Source of the DNA: Blastobasis lacticolella
Lineage: Eukaryota; Arthropoda; Insecta; Lepidoptera; Blastobasidae
NCBI GenBank assembly: GCA_905147135.1
Contig: LR990054.1
Span: forward strand, 10,763,001-10,827,000
Direction of reading: 5' to 3'
Length of the DNA stretch: 64,000 nucleotides
Shown: positions 32,987 through 43,735 of the stretch, piece after piece
Position numbering within the stretch: position 1 is the first letter of the stretch
Layout of the letters: each line of letters opens with the position of its first letter
Position numbers and translations under genes: made by a program
Notes under the pieces: model-generated
Seen by the model: the letters and a program-made list of their open reading frames with translations, nothing else
Told to the model about the DNA's origin: nothing
Databases searched by the model: none

Positions 32987-33022
32987 ATACTGTTGTAACC
33001 TGCACCAGATAGACGACTGTAC
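32983..33022 (+). other. candidate non-coding first exon of hpg-C
   Basis: 40 bases from the predicted start to a perfect donor, tgtac|gtaagtag, at 33022/33023. It has no ATG. Splicing to 33596 would give a 42-base 5' UTR and put the ATG two bases after the junction. The predicted intron is 573 bases. Confidence 0.5.
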
Positions 33023-33597
33023 GTAAGTAGTAATAGGGTAATTAAATTAATTTCCTAAATATTATATTTATAAAAAGGCAAATAATTAAATAGTATTTCT
33101 TTTCAATATTCGGTCAGCAAGAAAAATCAGCTAAAAAGTGATTTTACGGCATATAAATGTTTTTGCCAGAAGCAAAATGAAAACACCAGCAGTCAAACAC
33201 TAAATCAATGATGGTCAGAAAATAAGTAGATGATGGGGTTGCTTAATAATGGTTATATTTGCAAAATAAACAGTTGTAATACAAAATTATCATTTTGGCA
33301 GCAGAATTATACAATTCGTAAGCAGGATTAAACAATCGGTTAGCATAAAATCTCTAAGGGACTGCATTTTACAATTATAGTCAGCTAAAAAAGGGACAAA
33401 GGGCAAGCCAGAAGCACCCTCAACCGGCGTAAATGCATGAACAGATGTGAATGTGGAAGAGGCGAAAGAGGTGTGTCAGGATCGTAGCTTGTGGCACTCG
33501 ATAGTCTATGTGATACTGGCGTGAGTGTGTATGTATGTTTTATGGACTGCACATAAGTTAGGGACAGACTGTATTCTTTTTCTGAATTTTCACAGAA

Positions 33598-33759
33598 ATG
33601 CCGCCACCACCCGGCCCTCATGATCCTCATGGCCCGCCCGGCCCCGGAGGCCCCCCTGGGCCCGGAGGTCCGCACCACCCACCAGGCCCACACCACCCGC
33701 CTGGCCCCCACCATCCGCCAGACCCGCATCATCCGCCGCACCATCCGCCGCACCCATGA
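33598..33759 (+). CDS. His/Pro/Gly-rich small protein, hpg-C (main exon)
   Basis: A 53-residue frame starting two bases after a strong acceptor, ttctttttctgaattttcacag|aa. It begins MPPPPGPHDPHGPPGP, passes through GGPPGPGG blocks and ends in a six-residue repeat (HHPPGP, HHPPGP, HHPPDP, HHPPHH). It shares the HHPPGP motif, composition, exon boundary and ATG-Pro-Pro start with hpg-A and hpg-B, but lacks their Met-Arg-Arg ending. It has a plausible promoter and first exon upstream and a poly(A) signal at 33879-33884. No signal peptide is visible if the transcript is as drawn. The minus-strand frames across it are mirror artefacts of the GC-rich repeat. Function unknown; metal binding or a structural role in an extracellular layer is inference from composition. 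Confidence 0.7.
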   Translation: MPPPPGPHDPHGPPGPGGPPGPGGPHHPPGPHHPPGPHHPPDPHHPPHHPPHP

Positions 33760-33823
33760 AAAATCTAATTGTGTGTGAATTAATTCCGGCTCCACCATCC
33801 ACCGGGCTCGCCGCACCAGTGAA
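33760..33823 (+). repeat. duplicated 3' end of the hpg-C coding region
   Basis: After the stop, ggctccaccatccaccgggctcgccgcaccagtgaaaaac-type sequence (33789-33826) repeats the end of the gene and its stop context (cgcacccatgaaaaat against cgcaccagtgaaaaac). It looks like a partial duplication of the last 30-40 bases and may be a remnant of an earlier, longer C-terminus. Confidence 0.5.
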
Positions 33824-33878
33824 AAACATGAACTGGTATCAGTATTATTGTAATAACTCGTGTGTGTATGATTTTTTA

Positions 33879-33884
33879 AATAAA
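33879..33884 (+). terminator. poly(A) signal of hpg-C
   Basis: AATAAA in tttttaaataaaag, about 120 bases after the stop, followed by a T-rich stretch. Confidence 0.6.
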
Positions 33885-34087
33885 AGTTTATAAACTTAAT
33901 TTTTTGTTTTTTCAATGTACACGTTGTGGCCTGTAACAGGAGCAATAAATGAATAAATGAAAATCCTTATGTATGAAATTTTGTAATCACAAAACACAGC
34001 TTAAATATTTTTAATTGTACATAACTTAAGAAAATTGTTAATTGATTTCGAAAGGAATTAATTTAAAAGAATTAATTTAAAAAAAAT

Positions 34088-34180
34088 ATGTTTGGAAATA
34101 ACCCTTTTATTTGTCGTCAGTTTCGCCTCTTTAACCAGATGTCATTTTATGAAAAGGATAGTTGTTAAAATGAAATGTTT
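34088..34180 (+). repeat. unclassified interspersed repeat, copy 2
   Basis: tatttgtcgtcagtttcgcc and ttaaccagatgtcattttat match the copy at 11358-11440 in the same orientation. Confidence 0.5.
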
Positions 34181-34444
34181 CAGGACTAGTTCAGGACCTA
34201 ATATAAACCCTTTAACTATTAGTAATCAGTAACTGTCCAAAGGGTTTCAAATTATTACAATGAAAAATTACTGTTATTTTTTAAGCAAATTAATCAAGCC
34301 ATCAATGATAGACGCAAATTTTTATTCTATGCTATCAGTTAGTACCTGCATGGACAATAAAATGGGCAGCAGCAATTTTCAATGAGATAAATAACCCACT
34401 GGTTACGGGCTAAGGATGCTGATGTTGCTACAGATATTTAATAC
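34181..34444. other. no gene recognised
   Basis: AT-rich unique sequence. Confidence 0.3.
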
Positions 34445-34545
34445 AATTTCTAAACCCTGAACTGAAATTACAATTCGTCATGTCAATTTCTGCCGGGCCG
34501 TAAAGCGAACCGGAACCTCTGCGTAGCGTACTACTGAACCAGTCG
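34445..34545 (-). repeat. SINE-G fragment, diverged
   Basis: tgtcaatttctgccgggccg, then gaaccggaacctctgcgtag, then a degraded A-box end. Matches the head of the SINE at 4410-4500. Confidence 0.65.
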
Positions 34546-35242
34546 TCATCATTATTTCATCATCAGTCATTTCTTCCCGACCCTTTCACAATTTTACATC
34601 AATTGATTTGATGTGTTTTAATCTCTATGATTGTACTGGCTGCTGAACTATCGAGCACTTACTTTATAAAACACCACAATCCATTTAAGAGAATATAATT
34701 TTATTCCGAACAACGACAATCCGTTAAAAGTTGTTTAAAGTTTTTCATCGACCGTTTGTTTTCAAATTTCCTCAAAGCAGAAAATGCTATTTCCTTATTG
34801 CGCTTCGTTTACTTACAAGGTATTTAGGTTTGTGTCGTCTGTTCCCAGTATTTTGTTTGGAAAATGGAATTTCCCTGTTTCTGCAGGAGGTGGGCGGATT
34901 TCCCAATCGATTTCGAAAAGGATGTTTTGTATTAGCGTTATTTCTTTTGCTCTTATGTCTTTACCGCCGTTTTAGTTGTCTTTTCATGGTTAATGGACTT
35001 GCTTTTATAATACTTTTAAGAAGATGCACAATTTTCTGTGCACTCTCAATCCAATCCATTAGAGCTTTGAATATTTATAAATTTCTATAGAAATAGATAT
35101 CAGCATTAGGCTATTGAAAAATTTTTTTGAATAAAATCTCATTCGAATTTAATTGTATACATTACAATATTCAGAATTTTATTGACAAATTTAGAAGCGT
35201 AGTGATCCCTACAAAATAATAGATATTAAACTTTATGTGAAA
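34546..35242. other. no gene recognised
   Basis: A 119-codon frame at 34731-35090 (Phe/Leu/Arg-rich) and a 63-codon frame on top of it in another phase lie in T-rich DNA. Neither has a domain, splice context or recognisable homolog, so they are not called. Confidence 0.4.
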
Positions 35243-35440
35243 CTAGTGACCCGCCCCGGTTTCGCACGGTTAGTCAGCTTATCAAATTATAAGCCTAACC
35301 CTTCCTCAGGGACTGATTACGAAGTGATTACTTTGTCTATTAGCGAAAAGGGCATGAAAATCTGTTCAGTAGTTTTGAGTTTATCGCGAACAGATAGACG
35401 AGGCGTGGGATTTTGTTTTATAATATGTATTGACGTTCGT
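35243..35440 (+). repeat. lepidopteran 'acccgccccggcttcgcac' repeat
   Basis: gacccgccccggtttcgcac, then aaaatctgttcagtagtttt, then atcgcgaacagatagacgag, then ttttgttttataatatgtat, in the fixed order of a common lepidopteran interspersed repeat. Other copies: 43600-43735 and 63270-63420; a short start is at 35813-35860. Confidence 0.65.
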
Positions 35441-35812
35441 TAATAATATAACTTGTATGCTGCTTACGACACAGCTTGTAATTTTTTAAAATTAATTTCA
35501 CATTGAACTTTCCCAAAGCGCACAGAATCTTCCCCATTTCGCTTCATCTCAGGCCCTCTTTCATCTGGCCACTTACTTTTGTTTCTTTGTTGGACTTCGT
35601 CGTTCGAATCCTGAGTGCCAAACAAAAGCCGAACCCTGCATTCAGGGAGCTGTAGCTACTTCTATTTATTTTTCCTATTTGTTATACGACTACATTTCAT
35701 TTTGTAAAGTAAAAATGTACAATGCAATGCAAATCCAAAATGGATAATCATTATCCGATTTAATAATATACCTACACTCAAACACAGGCGTTTTTCTTTA
35801 ATTTAGTGAAAA

Positions 35813-35860
35813 CTAGCGAGACTGCCCGGCTTCGCAAGGATAGTCTCTAGTTGTGTGGGT
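35813..35860 (+). repeat. 5' start of the 'acccgccccggcttcgcac' repeat
   Basis: tagcgagactgcccggcttcgc only; the rest is not recognisable. Confidence 0.4.
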
Positions 35861-36232
35861 ATAAAATATTTATATTAATTAAACAATAAAAATAAAACTC
35901 TAAACAGCCTGCTTGTTGCATTCAATACTTTACTACCATAATGTTCGGCCTCTCAACCAAAGTTCTACTGACAGAAATGACAACAGAGCAACAATCTATG
36001 TCTCCTCAGTTTCAAAACTTTAGTCTTACGACTTGGTAATTGGTTACATCAAGATGTGGCGAACCCTAAGGTTTTAGCGAGTTAATTGGGAAAAAAATCC
36101 GGTCCGGGGAAGCGGAAGCGGGGAAATTAGGTGAGCCGCGTCGTTCCGCCGGCTTTATTGGAGGGACAGACGAGGCTGTCTTTGCTTTTCATTAACCGGA
36201 CGGGAGGCACACGTCTCGACTTTATAATTTAT

Positions 36233-36512
36233 AATTTTTGACGACCTGAGTGGTTCAATGGTCAACATGCCGGTCTGCCACGCAAGAGGTCCCGGGTTCG
36301 ATTCCCGGCCGGGCAGAAATTGAAATGATGAATTTTAATTTCTGTTACGGGTCTGGGTGTTCTATGTATAATAAGTATGTATTTAAAAAGTATTTAAGTA
36401 GTATATCAGTTATCTAGCACCCATAGTACAAGCTTTGCTTAGTTTGGGGCTAGATGGCGCTGTGTAAATTTGTCTACGAATGTTTATTATTATTATTATT
36501 ATTATAATAATT
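36233..36512 (+). repeat. tRNA-Gly-derived SINE (SINE-G), intact copy
   Basis: The head has an A box (tggttcaatggt, 36251-36262), a GCC anticodon position (36277-36279, within ctgccacg) and a canonical B box GGTTCGATTCC (36295-36305) with a 5-bp T stem (ccggg/cccgg). The 5' acceptor strand does not pair with the 3' end, so this is not a working tRNA. The body includes atttctgttacgggtctggg and gggctagatggcgctgtgta and ends in a (TTA)n run at 36482-36512. The intact promoter boxes make it the most promising source copy in the window. Confidence 0.9.
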
Positions 36513-36839
36513 AAAAAAAAATTATGAAAACATTAGGAGGGGGGGACGGGCACATAAATTTAATAATGACGTATTTATAAAAAAATATTGGACAATGAGA
36601 AAAAAAAGAAAATAATAAAAAGGCGGAGGAAAAAGAAACAAAGAAGAAGTTTTTAATAATGAGAATATGGCCGATAGTAAATGAGAAATTTAAATACTAG
36701 TGAAACTGGTAGTAACAAGAGTAATGAACTGGGATTTCCTTATCCATTAGGATATTATTAAAATATTATTATTTATTAAAATAAAGAGGCTACCCACCGT
36801 TTAATTTTTTTTCCTTAGTTTTGATTTTTTTAGTGATTG
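36513..36839. other. purine-rich low-complexity stretch
   Basis: Plus-strand purine-rich (ggaggggggacggg, then long A/G runs at 36598-36660). No gene. Confidence 0.45.
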
Positions 36840-37075
36840 GAAATTAAACATTTATTATACTAATATTACAAAGAGGAAAAGTTTGTATATTTGTTTGTTG
36901 GAGGTAATTTCGGAAACTGAACCGAGTTGGAAAATTTTACTATTTAGAAGCAACATTTCGCATTTATTTATTCCAGAAAAATAATAGTACCTATCACGCG
37001 GCGTAGTTGAATGTTTATCCGAGTTTCGAGCGGGCGAAAACCTTAGGGAACGGCTAGTATTTTTACAAAGTATTT
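36840..37075 (-). repeat. decayed lepidopteran interspersed repeat
   Basis: ataatattacaaagaggaaa, then gtttgtatatttgtttgttg, then a gcgggcgaaaacc block and ggctagta at the far end. The order is that of a common lepidopteran repeat that ends in 'ctagtataatattac'-type sequence. Confidence 0.45.
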
Positions 37076-37990
37076 CACTATGTATCTTTAAGGTGCGTAA
37101 TAGTAACACACCTTATTCTACAATTCCGATTTCAAGTTACTCTTTTAAGTGTACAATTTTTTTTATAAAATTACACACCACCGTCTACTTTATTCAGGAC
37201 ACTTCCCAAAAATCGTAACGGAGAAAGCGTTTCATTCAATTTATCGCCCAAGCAGTGAGTTGATATTCGTTACCGCGGACTCAGTAGAGCGTTGGCGAAT
37301 TTCTTAGGTGGATGCCCCACAAGAGGGTCATAGAGCGTGACAGCCGACTCTAACTTAGATGTAGAGCCACCCGCGAGCCACATTCAAAACCCCAGCACGC
37401 ATTAACTTTGGAAAACAACTCTATTACGGGAGAAATATGTATATGAGAGGGTGAATTTAAAAACGTATAGTTTACGAGTTTATTTCTGAAATTTTAATTT
37501 ACAAAAAAGTGTAGTTTTTGGTAATTATTTTTGGTACTTATGACGATTTCATGTCCATTCATCATAAATGTGACTCGCAATATACAAGTTATCTATATCT
37601 TAGTTGATTCATATAATAATGATTGGCAAGCACGGAAAGTTATTAAGTGTGATTATTATTTGTCCGGATCGATGTTTCGATAAGATAGGCTATCATTAAT
37701 TTTATTGACTAAATGCGGCTATCACATGATGCATTTAAAGGGAATTTATCGCTCGGCTCAATACTGAAAAATAGATTACTATTTTAATAAAAAAAATTAT
37801 GGCATACGAACACTCAGCCTGATGAATACCAAAAAGGGCTTTACAATTTTTTCACATCAAGCATTTAGAGCTTTTACTTAATTGAAACCTGACCAGTTCA
37901 ATTTAACACTCTCTGACATAAACGAGCACTAAACTATTAATAACCACACCTTTCTAACAGTCACCGATATCTGTATCTTGTACCTACGAC
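37076..37990. other. no gene recognised
   Basis: Unique AT-rich DNA. Confidence 0.35.
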
Positions 37991-39029
37991 CTGTAGTGCG
38001 ATTACGTAATATGTTCGTTTAAGGAACGGGATCGGTTCATGAACGGGTCGTGGTCGTATGATGAGATCTTCGTTCCGGCGCCATGTTTACGAACAAAAAG
38101 TTGTAGTCAAAGAATTCGGACTAGTCCAAATTCTTAGGTTGTACTTATCGTAATTTAAGAAGCCCATTTTGAGAGGTATACAGTTCTCATAAATTTTTTG
38201 TCGTGCGTTAAAGATAATGAATTTTATGCTGTGGACATACTGAATTATGACACTTGTAACAATGGACTTTCAAGATTATGAAAAGTACTTTAGTCGTGTT
38301 ATCTTTCATATAGGTGAGGGTAAACATCGTGATGAAACCTGCACATTCAGGCGACCGAATGTGTAACCATGATCCAATCTGGTCATTGTCCCCTGGTTCC
38401 AGGGTCACGGAGGTCATATGGCAGTCGCTCCACTGTTATTACCTGGTCTGCCAAATCCTAGATCATGGTTAAAGCGAACCCCGGGCCCTCGGCGCGAGAG
38501 CACAATCTGGACATTAATGCCAATGCGTCTCTGTCGTTTCTTTATGTCTGTTTGTCTTTTTCTGCCGCATGGGAGCCGTCAACGATGAGCTAGCGCCAAA
38601 TGACATAACAATGGTCAAATGACAGAATAAATACCATGAATTCGTGCTAAATATTGGTAATGGACATTAATATCAAAAATGATTTGTAAGTGATCACAGC
38701 GATAATTATAATGATTGAAACAATAGTATTCGTTACAATTTAATGAAATAAATCATTTTATAAAAGTTTTCTTCTAATTTTTATGATATAGGACCGGTTC
38801 TTGGCCGAGAGGTCAAGGTACACTATAGCCATTCGATTTGACGCGAACTACTTATAACTTTTCGATCGTAACGAAGACCCTCCGGATGATACGGTCTCGA
38901 CCCTCCAGCCGCATTCGCAACCAAGTTCTGCAACTAGCTGCGATGGAGTAATTACTATTTTGTGTACGCAGCCCGTTCACGAACCAATCCCGTTCCATTG
39001 ACGAACAGTATTACGTATTCGCACTACAG
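37991..39029. mobile_element. non-autonomous inverted-repeat DNA transposon carrying a SINE
   Basis: The left arm 37991-38047 starts ctgtagtgcgattacgtaat; the right arm 38972-39029 is its complement, ending attacgtattcgcactacag. By eye about 50 of 57 positions match. The arms include a small palindrome, gttcatgaac. No transposase frame lies inside. A SINE-A copy (38311-38523) sits within it, so the element is older than that SINE. Family not identified; no clear target duplication. Confidence 0.7.
38311..38523 (+). repeat. SINE-A, 5'-truncated, inside the inverted-repeat element
   Basis: gtaaacatcgtgatgaaacc, then ccatgatccaatctggtcat, then cagtcgctccactgttatta, then gagagcacaatctggacatt. 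No head. Confidence 0.88.
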
Positions 39030-39401
39030 TACCGGTATGGAGAGAATCCTTGGTTGTCGTGGGTCGTGAACGAGCTTATTCAACGAAATTGGCTAGCCGG
39101 AGAGAGACAGACAGATGTCTGAAGTTCACAACAACTTGTCACGATAAACTCGAGTTTACTCACTTCACAGTGGTTGATTGACGGATGGATTAAATTTTCA
39201 TACAACGAGGAGCCTACCTTTTGTGCGCCACTAACTTTGTCGGGCGGCGTTTTCGCGTGCAGGCGGTTTGGACACGCTTCGCACGGGTACAATAATGATA
39301 ATGTTACTTAGAGCATAATAAAATTGAAATAATTATTTTTTATTCTAGTAAAATGTATTGTTACGCAAGGTAACGACAGAGATATATGATAAAATAATTA
39401 A

Positions 39402-39765
39402 TCATCTTGGCGTTAATGTCCCGGTTGTCCGCCTTAGCCATGATCCAGGAATTGGAAGATCAGGTAATTACAGTGCAGCGACTGCCATCTGACCTCCGTG
39501 ACCCTGCTACCAGGGGCACATGACCAGATTGGATCATGGTTACACATTCAGTCCCCTGAATGTGTAGGTTTCATCACGATGTTTTCCCTCGCCATAAGAG
39601 CATCGGTTAGCATTCAACTAATGTACATAACTCAAAGAGAGTCATGTACATTAGTTGAATTCAATCACAAAGAGTCATTGGTACAAAGCCGCAGTGTGAT
39701 TCACACCCAATCCCTGTCGCTTCGGTCGGATACCTTACCCACAACTCGACCGACGCTCCGAGTAG
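39402..39765 (-). repeat. SINE-A with an internal foldback
   Basis: Nearly complete minus-strand copy from catcttggcgttaatgtccc to a degraded head at about 39765. It lacks part of the tail-proximal block. Inside it, 39612-39628 and 39644-39660 are perfect 17-bp inverted copies (attcaactaatgtacat and its complement) around a 15-nt loop, and aaagagtcattggtac follows again after that. Confidence 0.88.
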
Positions 39766-42700
39766 AGATTTTTTTTCTGATGATGTTCTATTATTTCATT
39801 CAAACCTCGCGCGTGGCACCGAGAAGTTTATTTCAAACGTATTACATTAATATAAGTGAATACAGTGGATGGGTGGCTGCATCGCAACGTGATCGAGCGG
39901 TGAGTAGTAGCCGCCCCCCGACGGTTCACTCATCGGCGCGCAGTGTACCTTGAAAAAGAGTTGAGTGCTCCTGCCCGCGATTCAACCTCACCATTCAATA
40001 TGCAAACAATAACTGCCCATATGAACTGCGGGTTTTCTACAACAAAAATATCAGCCTATTATGCGGATCTATAGGGCCAGCAGGGGTATTTGGAGCGAAA
40101 CTGGTTGGATGTAGGTCGATGTGAAGTGGGTTGGATTGGTTGGTTAACACATTTAGGTTGTGTATAGTTTTGTTTTCAATTCAATAAACATTTTATTTAT
40201 ATATGCTGTGATTTATGTATGTTTTTAGGTATAGGTATGTGTGGTTTTTAGAGTTGACGCTGTGTTTGTTATAGAGATTTAAATGTAAATATGCGAGGTG
40301 AAGCGGTTGGAGAATTCATCACATCAAAGGGCTTCAACTACTTGCTGTTAGCTACATTTTTTAACATTACAATTCGTAAACCGTAATTGGTAGTTTTAAG
40401 ACTTATTTCGGATTGCGACAGATGTCGCGTAGCGCCAAGTAGATGCTACTGATTAATTCACGATACCAGCGGGAGAGCTCGATTGAACCAGACCGTGAAC
40501 GTTTGGAGCGAATCACAGAAGCAAAAGGATTACACCGTGAAAGTCCAATGTTTAACGAAAATTCATCATAACTGTACGCGTTTTCAGCGCGAGCGAAGGA
40601 TCCACGGATATTGCTCGTATAGTGCCATGTCCCAAATGCTTAATGAAATTTTTGGTTCTGTACAATGACGGGAAGCTTATTTTAAAATCATCAAACAATG
40701 AAAGCGCACCGTCTACAGCATTAGTTTGTCGTCTCATTTTATGCGGTGTCCACACGTTCGTTATAGTCATACCTAGACATGCCCCTTCTTAATGGGGTTA
40801 CGCAAAAACAATATATCATAGCAAGAATGATGTAAATACAACTCAAAGATGAAGTTCCTTGCATCTTAATTACACAAACTCCATCGGCCAAATGGAACGT
40901 TTTAAAATAAAATGTTGCCTAACCGCCGGCTGCGCGCCAATGCGAGCGCCAAAGCCACGGAAACTTTGTAAAAGTTGCTGTGTATTGAATACAGTACAAT
41001 GTCAACTTGGAAATATTTTATGAAAGCAAAGAGGAACGACCCGCGGGCCCGTATCACGTACCTCCTCCGGCGATGCAAGAATAAAACAGCGGCTCGGGCC
41101 CGGCTTCGCTGCAATCGTAAAGTGTGCGCCCTCATGCAAGTATTAAATATCTGGAATTCCATCCGTGCCGTGTACGTTTTTGTTCGGTCTGCAATACGAC
41201 CTTCGTGCAGGCAACAAATATTATACATATATTATGCATTAGGATCTATATCGTGGGACGCAATTTTTAATGACACCAGCTGTAAGGTTGCATACCTATA
41301 GGTTATTTATTGAAAATTTTCACCATTACACATAGGTATCATAACAAAATTGTCATGTTTCGTCTTCACAAGATTACCATTAACAACGTCAAAGACGAAC
41401 ACTTTACCAAGAAACTCCGTAGGTATGAGACGCCGTGGAAGTTGCAGCCGGGAGCGCGACAAACCAGCCCATTAGTCGGTTCGCGCTAGACTGTCAATTT
41501 GCTTTACTAATTAGCCAGTTCGGAGCCGAAATAATCACAATTAAATATTCAGATTCGGTAGTGCAGAGCCGTGTAGCTGCAGCCGTCAGACGTGCATTCG
41601 GCCTGTCACCGGAGCGACACGGCGGCTGCGCAAGGTTGCCAGCGACTTACATTGTTATAGAGTGCAGGGTATTAAAATTTACGTATTGTCTTTTGTGTAG
41701 ATATCTAATACCCAGACTTTCCATATAAAACACAAAAAATAATAATAATATTTAAATCCACTATCAATCCGTTAAGTTAAAGTGTTTTTTATTGGAATTA
41801 ATATTTTGTATCCATGAGGTTCTGTAAACATTTTGTTTGTACCTAAATACATTTTCTATGAACATCTGCTTCATGAGACTAAATTATTATTTATTTTACA
41901 TTAGTTATTTCCGCGGCTCAGGGAGTTTTGGAATTCGGTCCAACGCACTAGTGAGTAGTATTATCTTTATGTCAAGTCACACTATGTCGAGTCTCGCCAT
42001 GTCGACTCTCTTTACGGTGTGTACGGTCACGATAAATCACAAATTGATATTTCATTAACGGATTAAAATTCTTATACCATTAAGTATATGCGTTTTCGAG
42101 GGTTCCATGGTTGGCACTGTAGTTTAGCTTTTAGCGTTTTTGTGCTCGTGAATTAAAATAAATGATCTGTAATCATATTTACTTTATCTTATCTATTACT
42201 GTGTATTTAAATTTTTTGATGAGAAATTGACGATTTTCTGGTGAGAAACTGTTGATTTTCTTTCATTACAAATACGCGTGACTTTAAGAGACATTGGAAA
42301 CATCTCCATCGCCTTCGAGGCTACATGAAACCCACAAATGATAGAACGACCGATCGCAAGCCGAAGCCGTTCGGGCGAAGAGGGTAGTTTTCGGGGACGC
42401 CAAGGGCGGCGTTACTAGCCATAAAACGGGAAGCAGCCCGCAGCCCTGCTGCTGTTCTAGGAATAGCGTCGAACGGGACAGGTCAAACGGAAATAAAGCA
42501 GGCTGCACTCAGCGAAGTTTGGACATGTCTGATAGCTTTACTGGCGGCTACTGAATAAAATACACGCTATTTCTGTCCGCCTTTTTCATTCCGTTTCGTG
42601 CGCCATTGCAATTGTCGTTTATGGAAATTGCGTTGCGGGTAGTTCCGACAAAGTATGGGCTGCGTGTTGAAGGTGAAACAGTGCGGGTTTAATTACCGTG

Positions 42701-42884
42701 CTTAAAGGTTGCACGCGCTGTGTAACGCTGTTATAATGCCGCTAACGGCAATGTGAGCAAATAAAATGTTTATTTATCGTACGCATTTCGTGTTACGAAA
42801 TACGCACGCACATGGATCACGCACGTGAATATAAATGCCTATTTAACTTTACCTAAGACTGCTATTTTTTTGGTACTCAGTGAC
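39766..42884. other. no gene recognised; CpG-rich patches
   Basis: About 3.1 kb. 40900-41230 and 41420-41650 are noticeably GC/CpG-richer and open in several frames on both strands (108-codon frames on each strand at 40902-41301), which is what CpG-rich non-coding DNA does. No domain is recognised. A conserved regulatory sequence is possible. Confidence 0.4.
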
Positions 42885-42968
42885 AGACGAACAGATAGCC
42901 CACCTGTTGGTAAGAGGTAATTATTGCCCATAACATCTACAATTCATATATTTAGGTTGCAAGTAACA
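42885..42968 (+). repeat. LINE 3'-UTR-type interspersed repeat
   Basis: acgaacagatagcccacctg, then taacatctacaattcatata, then ttaggttgcaagtaacaaa. It is the reverse complement of 1680-1776. Confidence 0.6.
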
Positions 42969-43599
42969 AAAGTCCTCGTAGAACTGAAAAGGATTACATA
43001 AGTGTTAGTATACTTTTTTCCATACCCACTACACCAAAGTAGTATTCATATTCTAAGCGGGGTTAATGGACACGACGGCATTAGAGGACTTAGCCGTAAA
43101 TAGGCGGTGCGGAGCCAGCACTGGCGCCCACCGAGGGACTGTCCGCTAACACAGCGCCTGGTTTGTATTATCCGACCGACCGACTACGGTAAACACGTCT
43201 CAACGTAGAAAGAAAAGAGTTGTAGGATACAATGCGGTTAGTAGATAATTTAACAAGGAGCAAATCCTTAGTTAATAAAGAACGCCCTTTGATAAAGCAA
43301 CCCTTAGAATCAATAGAACGTTATAATTCTCACGACAGGCACGTACATACTCACAAATTGTGGCTGCAAATGAGTTGGCATCATGGGCATTTAAGATCTT
43401 TCCACAGTATTATAATAATAGTTTATGCAACTTGAATATAAAAGGGGGTATCAAATCATCATAGCCGAGTATGATAATAGTTTGACACTAGTGTTTTAAT
43501 ACTTAATTATATGTAGGAGGCAAAGGTAATCGGAACATTACGCTATGAGTGTAGATAAAAATGTAGGCGTTCTAAGAGCGTATTTTTCTACTGCCGATC
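42969..43599. other. no gene recognised
   Basis: Unique sequence with a GC-balanced patch at 43060-43200. Confidence 0.3.
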
Positions 43600-43735
43600 C
43601 GCCCTGGCTTCGCACCTTAACAAATTATACACCTTCAACGTAAAAACCGTACGAAATCCGTTCAGTAGTTTTTGAGTGTATCGCGAACAGAAAGGCAAAC
43701 TGACGCGGCGTGGAACTTAATAATATGTAGTGAAT
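43600..43735 (+). repeat. lepidopteran 'acccgccccggcttcgcac' repeat
   Basis: gatccgccctggcttcgcac, then cgaaatccgttcagtagttt, then gtatcgcgaacagaaaggca, then taataatatgtagtg. Confidence 0.6.

Noticed and set aside
33385..33945. Minus-strand 186-codon frame over hpg-C
   Set aside because: Open because GC-rich repeat sequence lacks stops; no domain, and it runs opposite to the promoter, acceptor and poly(A) signal.
34731..35090. 119-codon Phe/Leu-rich frame
   Set aside because: T-rich DNA gives hydrophobic translations by chance; no conserved feature.
36241..36312. Functional tRNA-Gly gene
   Set aside because: B box, T stem and GCC anticodon are present, but the acceptor strands do not pair and the sequence is the head of a multicopy SINE.
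40902..41301. Overlapping 108-codon frames on both strands
   Set aside because: CpG-rich DNA with few stops in several frames; no domain, no start or splice context.
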